Source: Gnetum montanum
Lineage: Eukaryota > Streptophyta > Gnetopsida > Gnetales > Gnetaceae
DNA: 64,000 bases
NCBI GenBank assembly: GCA_015680685.1
Contig: MNCI01001886.1
Span: 208,847 to 272,846 of the forward strand
Reading direction: 5' to 3'
In this document: positions 22,060 through 34,364 of the stretch, piece after piece
Layout of the letters: every line of letters starts with the position of its first letter
Position numbering within the stretch: position 1 is the stretch's first letter
Made by a program: the position numbers and the translations under genes
Notes under the pieces: generated by a model
What the model saw: only the letters and a program-made list of their open reading frames with translations
The model's database searches: none
Told to the model about the DNA's origin: nothing

Positions 22060-22899
22060 TGATGGATTCTTCATACTTTGTTGTTTCTTATTTTGGCTAT
22101 CATAACCTTGGGAACTATACTATTTTTTTTATAATGTTGTTGCATCCTAATAATGTTACACATTAGTTATTGCTCCATCACATGGTGTGGTCATGGCTAT
22201 TAGTATGAACATTCCCGGTTATATGTTAAATTTTGTTTGTTTTTAAAGTTTTATATATATCTTTTATTTCACTTTATATTTTTGTTGCACAAAAGTCTAT
22301 GACTTAAAACAATAGGTTTGCCAAGTAAACTAGAAATAACATAGAAAATATGAAATTGTAAAAGAGGATGTGACTTTTAAAGTAGAAATCCAAATGCAAA
22401 ACCAAGAAGCAAACTAGTTGAATTGTACACTCAAGAGATGAAAGGAAGACCACAAATTTACCTATTTTTGTCCCCAGAGGGCCATGTTTTTACTTTGATT
22501 TTATGTTTTCTATTTTTATGGTATTTTATGACATGTCTGTAAATGTAAAGAAAATAGATAGAAGTTATAAACTAGACATAAAAATAAAGACCATAGATAT
22601 AATGCAAAATGTAAAATTTGAAGGTAAGGATACATCATAGGATGCAAGGTTAAGAATGTAGGTAGTGTTTAATTATGCAATTGTCTTCTAATCTTTAAGA
22701 GATTGGGAAATGCATAAGGCCTTTGTTGCAAAAATTTTCACTCCCCATTCCCTTTTCTTACCATGATAAATGGAAGTTTTTCCCATGATTCATTCATGCC
22801 CCATGCATTTTTGGTTTTGACTTGGTTAATTTTGTTGGGTTTGTCAGCTATTTTTTGGGGTACAAGAGCTTCTTCTTGAAACTCCACCTCAAATCCTTA

Positions 22900-23960
22900 T
22901 TTTGTTTTAACATTTTTGATAGACAAGTGAGTCATGTTGGCCTCTCACCTCCTTTATATAGTAGATGAATTTCTTGATGGGTCAGAGAACAAACAACTGA
23001 TAGTTTGGCTAACTAGGATCTCCCTAGGATTAGGTAGAATCTTGGTATCTCTTCCATCACAATGAAACTAGCTAATGTGGGTAATTATTTTCCAAATATA
23101 AAATCCAATGAAATTAACACTCTCACCTCTACATATGACCCATTGAACAATTATAGATCTAAGGTGGAGGTGCTCTAAATATGTTAAGCCAAATCCAAGC
23201 ATTCTATGATAGGAAAGGAGATAACATTAGTAGTTTCCCCATTGTCCACATGTACATGATATATCTACTTCTGGTCGACTCTTATCATTATAAACAATGG
23301 AGCTCTTGACACTCCACAACTTTGTAAGTTGATCTTTAGCTCGTTATCCTAAAATGTTAAAGTAGTTGATTTCATTTCTTCTTTAGGTGATGTGAATAGA
23401 TTCTTGATTATCTGGGATATCTTGACTAACAAGAATAAAAGTCAACATACGAGCCAAGGCTTCATGGTGGGCACAAAAGGTCATAACTAAATCATATAAT
23501 CTTAATGAGGTGTTCTTCTGCTTAAGTGAGAGCTTGACCTAATACATAACAATGCAAAATTATTTATCATTGATCATTATTTTTCATTCTTGTTTTCTTT
23601 GAATTCTTCCATTCTACCCATGATTTTCACCTTATGTTTTGAAATTTTTGGTTTATTTCCCTTTCCCTTTTTTTGTTATTTATTATCCCTCTTGGGTAGG
23701 CTTCTTGAGGTGGCTTGATCATTTGAATTCATGCGTATTGCTAAATGGATGTAGGCTTTGGTGGGCCTACTTTCTTTTACACCTTTGGTTTCACATTATC
23801 CCTAGCTTTTGGATATGGAGCTAGCTTCTTATGTGATTTTTTTGGTGACTCTATGTTATCTCATTGTGATGGGATTCAGGCATTAACCACCATTGGATGA
23901 CATTGGTCATCTTCAGTTGTGGACTTAGTAGTGGTAGGAGGACGCACTTGTAATACCCTC
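22900..23960 (-). pseudogene. Gag-protease remnant in repeat B copy 1
   Basis: Minus-strand text includes a Lys-rich linker, LYDLVMTFCAHHEALARML near 23510-23455, and decayed protease text near 23200-22930 (NFIGFYIWKI; RNSSTI). It aligns with the better kept copy at 35460-34365 and, more distantly, with 7680-8430 in element A. Stops are frequent. Confidence 0.6.
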
Positions 23961-24138
23961 GTACCTACCCTTAGGATAAAGAGAATTACATGTAGTAAAA
24001 TGGGTAATCATGATAGAGTAATGAAATTGATTGATTGTAATGTAGTGAAAGGAGGTATGATTAAGCCATGACTAAGAGGAAGAAGAGATTAAATGGCAAG
24101 ATAATGGAAACAAATTATATATTTTAATTTTAACATGA

Positions 24139-24152
24139 ATATATATATATAA
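24139..24152. repeat. Short AT dinucleotide repeat in repeat B copy 1
   Basis: Seven AT units. The same site in copy 2 (35634-35662) has expanded to about 14-15 units. Confidence 0.8.
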
Positions 24153-25954
24153 GTAATAAAGAGTTAAATTATAAGCATTCACTTAATTAAATAAATCTTA
24201 CAATGATATCAGAAATTTTATAATGATCTCATCTAAAACATCTTACATAAAGAAATATGATAAGTTCTCATTGCCACTACATAATTCATAATCTATACAC
24301 GTCTACTATAAAAGATCAAATACATGAATCAAATTAATATACATCTACTTATGAATAACATATAATTTCATCTTGCATTATGGGAATCTCGTAGATACTA
24401 CATGTACTTCATGCTCTTCCTAGCCCAAAGTGCCTATACAAAAATGAAAAATATTAGCTATTGTTGAGTGAGTAACCTTGGAACCATGTTTTGTCGAAAT
24501 TAAGGATAGGTCTCATGGGGTCTAGGTTGGGCATGGTAGCCTACAAAAAAAATCAAAGCAAAGCATATCCAAACATACAACTTGTATAACATCCAATGCC
24601 ATACATCACAAACATTCCAAAAATCCAATGCTAGACATCTATCAATGCAAATAATTTCCAAACACAACCATCACAAACATCAATCAAGAATCAGATGAAT
24701 CCACTTGACCATTATAACAGTTCAAAACCAACAACCATCCACTCCACCCATCAATTGAGCAAACAAGAAGGGTAACATTCATCGAACTTAGTGTTAATGT
24801 GTATCAAGTTGTCATGAATACTTTCCAATTTCCAACCCAAAGTTTTCAACAAAATATCAAATTACCATGAACATGTATTTATTATTAGTCTCAATGAATC
24901 AAGATGATCTCTATGGATACCTCACCAAGATTTGAACCAAGGTGGTCCTTATGGATTCCCCACCAAGGTTCCCAAACATACCAGTGTGAGACGTTCCTGC
25001 GGATACCCAACTTTGGACTTTTGGAGGCATCCAACAAGACCAATGAGGCATGAGTCATCTTATCTAGCTAGATGGGGTCTATAGTGAGAGTAAAATTGGT
25101 GCACTAATAGTGCAGATCAATCAAGAAAGTTATATCCATGAAGCCTCATCTTCAACATGCCACATATGCCACATGTTCAATGCTAGCTCCATCATCTAAT
25201 CACACAAAAATTAGTCAAACCATGGAATCATCTAGCGATCTCACAATGGAAAACCAACATTGATGGTGGAGGGACTCAACAAAAAATGGACCATCAATCC
25301 AAAAATATTATAATGAAATGGAAATTTCAAAAATTCCAATGGTCTAGGTATCCAACAAGATCCAATCAACCAAGGTTCCAAGACATATTCAAGGGATCCA
25401 AAACCTCCAAAATTTGAACACTCATTCACCAACCCATGCCTAACAAAATACATGTCCAAAATGTTCATAGATTTACAGTCAATTAAAATCCAAATTATTT
25501 CAACAATTTGCAATGGGTAATATCCAACAATAACTCCAAAAGAATACATAATAGTACAAGGATCAAAAATAGAAAATGATTCTCCAAATATGATTTACTA
25601 GATCTTAAGATAACTAGATAGCCATAAATGAAACTATTATAACTTATACATTCTATGAACTTACTTATAATTAATGATTCATGTGAAAGCTAATATCCTT
25701 ACTTAGCTACTATAAAAATAGTAAAAAAATGATAGATTCAAAGCTATACATATCATTCCAACATTTTACCTAAATAGAAACAAGGAAGAAATGAGTGTTT
25801 GAGAGTAAATTACTAATACCTAAATCAAAATAGAACCTTTTCCATTGATTCTACTTATGATGAGAACTTAATAGAAAAGGCTAATTCTCATAAAAATTTC
25901 AAGAGAGAATATGCTATAGATAACAAGTTATGAATAGATGAATCTTTATATACT

Positions 25955-25970
25955 TTGAAATAGCTCTTAA
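25955..25970 (-). promoter_or_regulatory. TATA box on the minus strand of repeat B copy 1
   Basis: The minus strand reads AGTATATAAAGATTCATC, upstream of the gag remnant and in the right orientation to drive it. In copy 2 the matching stretch (about 37415) has changed and the box is weaker. Confidence 0.4.
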
Positions 25971-26523
25971 AGATGGGTTTATTACTATTATTATATAGCT
26001 TTATTTTCAATGATTTCACCTATTTATGTATCCTATTAAAAATATCTCTAACATAGAAACAATTTAGAACTACATATATAATGAATATCGAGATATCACC
26101 TTAACTCTATATCCTACTAAAATTACTATGATTCTAGATAGTATTAAAAGAATGACCTACAACACCTCATATACCATGAATTGTATATGAGTCCCACATG
26201 AAAGTTTTAGATAATTTCATGTGACATCCATTGCTAGATAGATTGTTTTCATACTAGCTGTATAGAGAGAGATATGAGTATTCTACAAAGCACTATATAG
26301 ATAATCCTAAACCCTCCAAAATGCAAGATTCATAGAAAGTACATTAAATCAAAAAAATAGATCAAATCCACAACTAAAACTGTAAATCCAAAAGATTTCA
26401 GCATAATAAATCATAAATATACTAGATCTAAAAAATTTTACATTATTTAAAAATAAAACCCAACCCTAATCTATTCAAAAATAAGAAAATCCATTTGATA
26501 AAAGCTATTAGGGAAGAATCATT

Positions 26524-27483
26524 ATGTTATATCCCACCAAATATGAAGTACCTTCACCATTTGCTAATCTAAAGGATATGATAGGTACATTAGTTCCCTT
26601 ACTAGATATTGATTATTTACCACCTAGGGAGGTATTGCATGTTATCAAAATCTTGATAGATGAATTGAAGGTAGTGAAAAATGTGTTAAAACTTGATGAA
26701 AGCACAACCATGTTAGATAGATTATCTAGAACTACTAGCATAATTAGACATTGATGTGATAGCACCACTCAGGAAGCCAAAAATTTGGTATTGGATAGTC
26801 ATTTTGAAGGATTGTTTGTTATAATGACTACTAAATTTACTATTGATCTCTCTACTAATCTAAGATTACAAGATATGTTGCTACTAAGTCAAAGAAGTCT
26901 ATATAGATTAGAAGATTTTGGACAATACTATGTTTATTATAAGAAAGAGATATATAGGCTTGCATTACATTAGGATTCTTTGATGTCTTATATGTTTCTA
27001 GGATGATTACCAAACAATTTTGGACAAATGGTGTTGCACAAAGCACTTAAAAGTGGTCTAAATTTGTTTCTTATGTATTTTTTTAATATCATTCATATGG
27101 CTAGACTAGAATTGCAACATGCTTGCCTATAGATTGGTCTAATAAAGCTATTGCCATTAGTAGAAGCTTATGCTAATTTAGATGGAATGGTAGATAATTT
27201 TGGAGAAAATCCTTAGGTCCCTTCAAAGTTAACATCCTAAAGAAAGATAACTCACAAGAGACCTAATAATAGAAGAAGGTATAGGAAAAGTCATCCAATG
27301 AGGCCCAAAAAGTTTAGAGAAAATAGATACATGAGAAGAAGAAAACCTAATGCTGGAAAGTCCAAGACCGTTAGCTATGACAATTGTAGAGAGCAAGGAC
27401 ATTATGCGTATGAATGTCTAGAAAAGAATAATAAGATGCCACCAAAAGTAAAAGCATTTTTCCAAGAAAATGAAAATGAGTAG
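26524..27483 (+). pseudogene. Caulimovirid coat protein piece with zinc finger, inverted
   Basis: Three stretches separated by stops (26524-26754, 26785-26970, 27298-27483). The last is basic (RRRKPNAGKSK) and ends in a CCHC knuckle where the first Cys is Tyr (YDNC, then GHYAYEC). A TGT-to-TAT change explains this. The final 300 bases match the start of the minus-strand copy (33503-33200), where the knuckle is also damaged. The piece lies head-on to the rest of the viral genome. Confidence 0.65.
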
Positions 27484-27489
27484 AAATCT

Positions 27490-28800
27490 TTCTTTTAAGC
27501 ATTGTTGTCTTCTCTTTGATTCTCTCAACCTCAAAGATCATCATTTTTTCTTTTTCTTCCTATTCTCTAATCTTTTGCTTATCTACATGATCTACTTTCA
27601 ACTGATTTTCTTGCATAAACACATCTTTAAGAATTTTTTTTCTTTTCTTTATCTATTTTTCTTTTTTGACTAACCACTTATTCATAAATATTCATATGTC
27701 TTAAAAATTCATCTACTTTTTCTTCTAAATTATTTATATTGTTGCTATGATAACTTAACCAACTCAATAAATAGTTCAACTCTCTTACCTCTTCTTTTTG
27801 ACTTTGATTCAAATCCACACTGTGTTCTAGAAAATAACTATAATCCACTCTTGTCTTTTGAATTGTATCATTGGAGGAAATATTATAGTATGAACCCTTT
27901 CAGGGAAATTTTCTACCTTTTATCAGCTTTCTTTCTTTTGCATCTCTAGCTTGGAACATAAAAATGGCTCCTTTGCAGTCAAAGTTTGGAGACTCCTTTG
28001 CTTCCTTTTACTTCTTAAAACTAGATCCTTTGTCATACCTTACTAGAGGTAAAGCTATTGGTAGGGCTACTAAGTCTATTACTGTCAATCTTCCAAACTG
28101 TTGGATCAAATATCTACTCCACCTTTTATATTGCCTAGAGGTCTTCTGAAACTCCTGATCCATTAAATATTTCTAAATTTTTGAAAACCCTTATATGTAT
28201 CCTTCAATGTTAATAGACCTTTCACATTCTAATAGATGTTTACTACCATGTGGAAACTTCACACCACACTTTAACTTATGATTCATGAATATAGTATTTG
28301 TTAACTAAAATGTAGCCCTAGCACCTATTGCAACATAAATTGATCCAAGAAACATTCTAACTCCATGAATCTCATACATAATAATAAAGTATGAGTTTTA
28401 TGTTCATCAAATAAAGATAACTGAAAATTTGGTTGGGTTGAACACAAAGCATAAGCATTTAGTATCCCTTTAAACTGATAGATGTTTGACATTTTCCAAT
28501 CTAGATCTAGGTCATCTCTTATTCCATCCTCCATTATTTTGCAATCTAGTAGAGTAAGTACAAAATCAACATTCAAATCATAACTTAGGACTTACTAGAA
28601 TATGACTTTTTCCAATGTGGACATAATGATTCCCTTGTTTCTTCCATTTTGAAATTTATTCTTTAGTGAAAAATGGTAGAAACACTAGATAGATGCCTGC
28701 TCCTTTAATGTTAAGTATGGATTTTGACTACTTTACTAATGTATTCCACCTTGCTACAAACATATTTTAAAAATTATATAATGCCTCCTTGGGAAATTCT
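27490..28800 (-). pseudogene. Caulimovirid ORF after the primer site: movement-protein-like region and coiled coil
   Basis: Minus-strand text is readable from about 28580 (NAYALCSTQPNFQLSLFDEH, near 28465-28405), through IHGVRMF near 28360 and a hydrophobic IDLVALPIALPLV segment near 28070-28035. A Glu/Lys-rich coiled-coil part lies near 27810-27680 (EVRELN; NNLEEKVDEF). By position between primer site and coat protein this should be the movement-protein region, followed by a coiled-coil segment. I assign it by order, not by a recognised motif. A few frameshifts and stops. Confidence 0.45.
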
Positions 28801-28829
28801 CTAAATTGCAACTTTTTGTCTAATGCTAC

Positions 28830-29330
28830 AAATGAATTTCTACTCATTACGGCTTCATGGAATGACATGATTGTTTTTTTGATATTTAGTCATTTTTTCT
28901 TCTATACTAGCATTCATGTTATTAGCTCTAATTATTATCATAAAATCCCTATGAGTATTCCAATTAGTGTCTTCATCATAATCATTATTTCTAACTTCTC
29001 CCTCTTTATCATTGTTCCTAAAAAAATTCACATTTGGGCATTGTTCCATGATTCTATTTAGATTTTCTTTAGTATAAACCAATTCTAAATCTTTAGGTTA
29101 GATTTCCTTCTCACCTTTTTCCACATCTTCCATAAATTTTTTATCTTTCTCTTTGAAAGGACCTTCATTCTCATCTAAGATCCAATCAGTAGGCCATTCT
29201 TCAAGCCACTTTGAGACCTTGATTAAATCATATACTAGAAACAAATCTTCTTCATTGGTTTCTTCAACTAGAATTCCTTTACCCTTATCTTTAGTGAATA
29301 GTTCCCTTTCTAAGGCAGGAGGCACATTGA
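28830..29330 (-). pseudogene. First caulimovirid ORF piece after the primer site
   Basis: Two hydrophilic open stretches, 29325-29098 and 29082-28855, rich in Glu, Lys, Asp and Asn (KGKGILVEETNEEDLF; NNDKEGEVRNND). They sit about 230 bases downstream of the primer site on the minus strand. They probably form the N-terminal part of the same ORF. No motif recognised. Confidence 0.4.
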
Positions 29331-29557
29331 AAACACATTTTCACTAACAAATTTAAATAAACTCATCAAGAATATTCTCTTCTTGGAGATCTAGATTTGA
29401 AGCATAATAGGTACCCATAAGACAATAATATTGAGAGGTGCTACCTAACCTTTCTCTCAAAAATTTAGCTACTAGCTCCTCTAATTCTATAGCATACTTC
29501 TTATGGTAGCTATGAGGCTAATTAATTGAACCAAAAACTAAGATAGAGTTTGCCATG

Positions 29558-29569
29558 GCTCTGATACGA
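29558..29569 (-). promoter_or_regulatory. tRNA-Met primer-binding site of the caulimovirid
   Basis: The minus strand reads TCGTATCAGAGC against the consensus TGGTATCAGAGC, one mismatch in twelve. Caulimoviridae prime minus-strand synthesis with initiator tRNA-Met, so this fixes the map origin of the integrated genome. Confidence 0.75.
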
Positions 29570-30050
29570 TTTGGCGTTGGTAGATAGCCAACATCATGTT
29601 CAACCTTTGCATAAGCCTCAATCTTATCGTGATGCTCTTTAGAGGTAAGAAACTCCATATTTAGCAAGCCAAACAAGCTATGTGAGTGAGTGAAGGTTTC
29701 TATGAACACTTCTAAGACGTACCACAAAGTACTTAGAAGGATGCACCATATCCACTTAAGGCTACATGATGTGTTGTTCATAAGATCTTGTTTAGGCTAA
29801 TACAAATTAGAAGGAATAAGGATGTATTCACTTAATAATACTTCACAACACATAGGTATTGCGTAAAATGAAGCAAGAACGCAAGCTTCAACTCAAATCC
29901 TATTGAAATCCTTAGACACTCATGTTTACAAACATAGAGGATACATGCCTTTATAGACAAGGAGATGAGTTTTAAGATCAGATAAGCTCAACTAACACAT
30001 CACCATTATTGAGATAGATTGACACATCACCCTACAATTATTAATTTTAT
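29570..30050 (-). promoter_or_regulatory. Caulimovirid intergenic region with TATA box
   Basis: Between the last ORF (ending near 30060) and the primer site. The minus strand has TCTATAAAGG at 29957-29948, where the pregenomic RNA promoter is expected, about 380 bases before the primer site. The stretch 29781-29518 is open in one frame, which is common in caulimovirid leaders with small ORFs. Confidence 0.55.
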
Positions 30051-30059
30051 AGTGCTTTT

Positions 30060-30560
30060 GAGATAGCGGGATGGACACTACACATCTTTGGTTTTGACTT
30101 TTGGCAATCGTGGTAGACCCTAATTAATTTGGACATCTCTTCAAGCATTATTGTTGGCATCATGGTAGTGTTTGGAGAGTCTTGAGTATCTTCTAAACAT
30201 GGTTGTTGCTCTACTTTTTGCTTGGTTTGATACAACATTACTTCTTGGAATAAATTTATTTGTTGAAAAGACTGGTAGAGTGTTGTCTCCTATCTATTCC
30301 ATTCCATCATGGTGTTAAAGTAGTTGCATGCCATCTAGTTTGCAAAAGGCTGTTAACATGTTAGCAATATGTTGTCTAGCATATTTTTCCTTTGTAGATA
30401 CTTCAATTTGGATCCACTTTAAATTATTTACTAGATATTTGACGCAACCTCCCATATTGACAAAAAAGTTGATGTTGGGGTATAGCCGAGACACACTACT
30501 TGATGACTCTTGGGGAAAGTAAGAAACAATTCTTCTACACAACAAAACCTATCCTTTCAA
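30060..30560 (-). pseudogene. Caulimovirid 3' ORF remnant
   Basis: Two readable stretches on the minus strand, 30545-30315 and 30238-30047, downstream of RNase H and before the intergenic region. Text is polar (STKEKYARQHIANMLTAFCK). No known domain; the position suggests the C-terminus of the polymerase polyprotein or a separate 3' ORF. Confidence 0.4.
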
Positions 30561-30799
30561 GGTATCCAAAGGCCAATTTGTCCGTTGGTCTGATACTTTA
30601 GATGAGGTCTTTGATAATGAAGCAAGTGATAATGGAGTAGTGCAAAACATGTAGCCTTTTAACTCTCTAGTCAGTGCATCTAGTAAAGAATTTAATTCTC
30701 CTGGGATCGTTTCAATGGTAAATTCATACTAAGATAGTAGAAATTACCACTAAGAAATCTTTGTAATTTTGGAGAGGAAATTATTCTTTGCTTCATAAG

Positions 30800-31075
30800 A
30801 GTGGCTAGATTTTATGAATTTGTTCTAAGGATAAATGACTTTCCTATTAGATAAGCATGGAAATTTTCAACACATTTTATAGTTGCTAAAATATTCCTTT
30901 TGGCTATCCAATAATTTAATTCATTTTTATCAAAACAACTAGAGGCATATGCACATACTTTTTCATCCTCTCTAAAAGCTCCCTTTTTTAACAACATAGC
31001 TTCCCATTCATCATAACTGGCATCTATGTTTAACACAAAATTACCTTTGAAGATTGGCTCTAATGCTGGCAAATG
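30800..31075 (-). pseudogene. Caulimovirid RNase H
   Basis: Open for 86 codons. Motifs: NIDASYDEWEA (first catalytic Asp kept), AYASSCF, then NELNYWIAKRN, where the usual Glu-rich block (YxxxEKE) is altered, and ILRTNS, where the last Asp of the usual TD is Asn. A GAT-to-AAT change explains this. It follows directly after the RT text. Confidence 0.7.
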
Positions 31076-31199
31076 TTGTTGTTTTAACCTCTTAACTTGT
31101 TTAGTAGCTTCTTTTATCCATTAGAATGGACTATAATTCTTGCATTTTCTTATTTGAGTGTCATGTCAGATAGATGAGCAATATGCCTTACTACATAAT

Positions 31200-31900
31200 T
31201 TATGCAACCCAAAAATCTCATATACTCTTCTTTAGATTTTAATTGATTTGGAAAATTAGAAATATTTTGAAAAACATGTAGCTACATATGAATCTTTCCA
31301 TCTCTAATTATCATGCCTAAAAATTAAACTTCATTCTAAAAAATTTGAAACTTTTTTAAGTTTGCTAATAACCCTATTTCATGCTTTAGATAGACTTCTA
31401 CAAATTCCTTTAGGTGGTCATAATGTTCTTCTATTGAATCTGAATAAATGAGAAATTCATCTATATAATTCGCTATAAATGCCTTCATTTGTTCCAAAAG
31501 AAGTATTCATTCTACAAAGAAATTAAGCAAGAGCTTTATTTAAACTAAAAGGTATTACTAACCATTCATATAATCCACTAGGAGTGCTAAAAGCGATTTT
31601 ATGGATATCCTCATTGGTGATTTTGATTTGATGATAATCAGATTTGCAATTGAATTTTTTGAATACCTTCTTTGAACCAACTTGATGTATTAGCTCTTCT
31701 TTATTTGGGAGAGGTCATTTTATATCTACTATTATGGCATTTAGAGGGATATAGTTGATTACGATTCTAGTTTTTCCTCTTTTGATTTTCACATGATTCC
31801 TTACAACAAAATAAGCACACGATAACTAGAGGTTGATAATCTTACTAATCCATTTTTTACAAATTCTACAACTTGTTTTTTAAATTTGATTTCATCTTGT
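31200..31900 (-). pseudogene. Caulimovirid reverse transcriptase
   Basis: Frames on the minus strand show RIVINYIPLN, LPNKEELIHQ, KKFNCKSDYHQIKI (the family's DCKSG-type motif, with D to N) and STPSGLYEWLVIPFSLNKAL. The catalytic YxDD block near 31470 is lost to a frameshift. A thumb and connection segment follows to RNase H. The DCKS and 'YEW' text argues for Caulimoviridae rather than Ty3. Confidence 0.7.
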
Positions 31901-32269
31901 CATTTCATAGGAATTGTTTGCTCAAGGCTATAATTGGATGCATTATGGAAATGTAGGCTACAGGACTATCCTTTGACCAAAATTCCAAAGGGAATTCATA
32001 GTAGCATTTCTTTAGTAGCATATAAAATTCTTCTATTGCATTTATCCTCATTCCTTAATATTTCAGAATTTTTTGGACTTGTTGTTATTTATATCTTTTT
32101 CCTTCTTGGATAGCCTCATTCGTCATTATCTAAGAGAGAGAATGATTGTCTGTGTAGAACCCTATTTGTTCAAATTGAGATTTACCCAATTTTTATGGAA
32201 TTTTAGGACCTGTAAGCTTTCTATCTTTACTTGTCATCATAATTAATTTCTTTCCTATGGTATATGAAG

Positions 32270-32565
32270 AAAAATGATCCATAAAATTTGTGCCTAGGAC
32301 AATATCAAATCCTCTATCAATAATCTAGACAGAATCTATTTCTGCTATTAAAGTTTCACTTATTCTTATTAGGATGTCTAGTGCAAACTTATTTAAATGT
32401 CTCATTCCATTAATAGTGTCAAATTTAAATGGCCTTGCTAACTCTACCCAATTTTCCATGATCCTTTGATGTGAAAAATTCAACGTGGCTCCTATATCTA
32501 TGAATGCAATGAACTTCCTCCATTTTACTTTGCCATCTATAACTATTTTAATAGGGATGAGCAAT
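32270..32565 (-). pseudogene. Caulimovirid aspartic protease
   Basis: Open for 79 codons. The active site is FIDIGA (usually DTGA; T-to-I by C-to-T change), followed by NFSHQ. A second conserved strand, DIVLGTNF, lies just downstream near 32315-32290. It sits about 650-700 bases after the zinc finger on the same strand, as expected. Confidence 0.65.
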
Positions 32566-32569
32566 AAAG

Positions 32570-33503
32570 ATACCTTAGAGATTATCTTCTTTATCTAGTG
32601 CATTACTCCTCTTGGAAAGGTTTATTTTATTGGTTTTTTACTTGGTGGTGTATACTTTGGCTTGAACTTCTTCTCATAGGATGTTATGATGAACTTGCTT
32701 GGGACTTTTGGAGTAATTGTGATTGTGTTTGAGAACAATGAACTATCAGTGTTGTCTTTTGATAACAAAGGTAGATGTTCAGAGTAAAAATTTAAAGTTT
32801 TCTTAGTTTCATCATCTTCCCAAATACCACTTCTTCTTGCATCTACCTCTCTTATAATCTACATGGAAAATGGGTTAGTAAAGTTGCTAGATGATGAGAA
32901 TTCTTCTTCCTTAGCTAAAGTTTGACTTCCTTTTCCTTCTTCATTCATAAAGGCTACCAGCTTGGCTAAATCTTTAGAATTCCAATCTTCAGTTTGATCT
33001 TCACTTTTGGATTCTAAAATCCAACCACCTTATGTAATTTTAAATGGAATAAAGTCCTCTCCTAAATCTCTAATTTGGATTCTATGTCATCTACAAATTG
33101 AAGTTGATATATATTTTCTTCATTTTGAAGACATTCTTCAAGTTGTTCAGCACTTTCAATAGGTTCCCACTCATTTTCATATTCTTGGAAAAATTATTTT
33201 ACCTTTGGTTGTGTCTTATTATTCTTTTCTAAACATTCATAAAGCATAATGTCCTTGCTCCCTACAATTGTAATAGCTAACGATCTTAGACTTTCTAGCA
33301 TTAGGTTTTCTTCTTCTCATGTATTGATTTGGTGTGAACTTTCTTGGCCTCACTAGATAACTACACATATACCTTCTATTCTTAGGTCTCTTGTTAGCTA
33401 TCTTTCTTGCAAATGTTGACTTTGAAGGGGCCTAAGGTCTTTTTCCAAAATTATCTAACATTCCATCTAAATTAGCACAATCTTCTGGTAATAACTTTTT
33501 CCA
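32570..33503 (-). pseudogene. Caulimovirid coat-protein end, zinc finger and acidic linker
   Basis: 33503-33220 matches 27150-27480 of the inverted copy, including the basic stretch and the damaged CCHC knuckle (YYNCREQGHY). The following text is acidic and Ser/Glu-rich up to the protease. The match with the plus-strand copy stops at 33503, where repeat B copy 2 begins at 33505. Confidence 0.65.
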
Positions 33504-34364
33504 TTGATGGATTCTTCATACTTTATTGTTTATTATTTTTGCTATCATAACCTTGGGAACTATATTGGTTACTTATTTTTTGTTATCTTGTGGCATTGTA
33601 ATAATGTTACACTTCTGTTATTTTTCCATCACATGGTGTGATCATGCCTATTAGCATGAACATTCTTGGTTATAGGTTAAATCATTTTTTGTTTTTAAAG
33701 TTTTATATATATCTTTTATTTTACTTTATATTTTTTTTGCATAAAAGTCTATCAGTGAAAATAATAGGACTACCAAGTAAATTGGCAATAACATAGAAAA
33801 TGTGAAAGTGTAAAAGAGGATATGACTTTTAAACTATAAATCCAAATGTAAATCCAAGAAGTGAATTGGTTGAATTGTATACTCAAGAGATGAAAGGGAG
33901 ACCACAAATTTACCAATTTTAGGCACCAAAAGGTCATGTTTTTACTTTAATTTTATGTTTTCCATTTTTTCTTGTGCTTTATGACATTTATGTAAACATA
34001 AAGGAAATAGACATGAAGTTATAAACTAGACATGGAAATAAATACCATAGATATAATGAAAAATGTAAAAGTTGAAGGCAAGGCTAAAAATTAAAGGTTA
34101 CATCATAGGATGCAAGGTTAAGAAAGTAGGTAGCATTCAATTATGTAAGTGCTTTCTAATCTTCAAGAGATTAGGAAATTCATAAGGCTTTTGTTGCACA
34201 AATTTACCCTCCTCATTCCCTTTTCTTACCATGCTAAATGGGATTTTGTCCTATGATTCATTTGTGACCCCTGCATTGTTGGTTTTGACTTGGTTGTTTT
34301 CATTGGGTTTCTCAGCTATATTTTGGGTTGTGGAAGGTTCTTCTTGGACCTCCACCTCAAATTC

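Larger units (their letters stand above)
22060..26485 (-). repeat. Repeat B, copy 1 (5' part of a Tat-like element)
   Basis: Pairs along its whole length with 33505-37968, both in the same orientation, at an estimated 85-88 % identity in sampled stretches. Read on the minus strand: about 2.4 kb of promoter- or LTR-like sequence (26485-24000), a decayed gag-protease part (23960-22900), and about 0.8 kb of following sequence. Its right end abuts the caulimovirid coat-protein copy; its left end starts at TGATGGATTC. Confidence 0.75.
26486..33503 (-). mobile_element. Integrated plant pararetrovirus (Caulimoviridae-like), rearranged
   Basis: A nearly full-length but decayed and permuted viral genome. 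The main part reads on the minus strand from 33503 down to about 27490: end of coat protein with zinc finger, protease, RT, RNase H, a 3' ORF, an intergenic region with a TATA box, a tRNA-Met primer site, then the ORFs that follow the primer site. The missing coat-protein start is supplied by a piece in the opposite orientation (26524-27483). The DCKS-type RT motif, the tRNA-Met primer site and the absence of integrase and LTRs separate it from Ty3 elements. Related old copies are known from gymnosperms and other vascular plants. All frames are broken, so it is a fossil. Confidence 0.75.

Noticed and set aside
23949-23960. TGTAATACCC as a possible chromovirus LTR start
   Set aside because: The stretch is absent from repeat B copy 2 through a small indel, and no matching LTR end is present.
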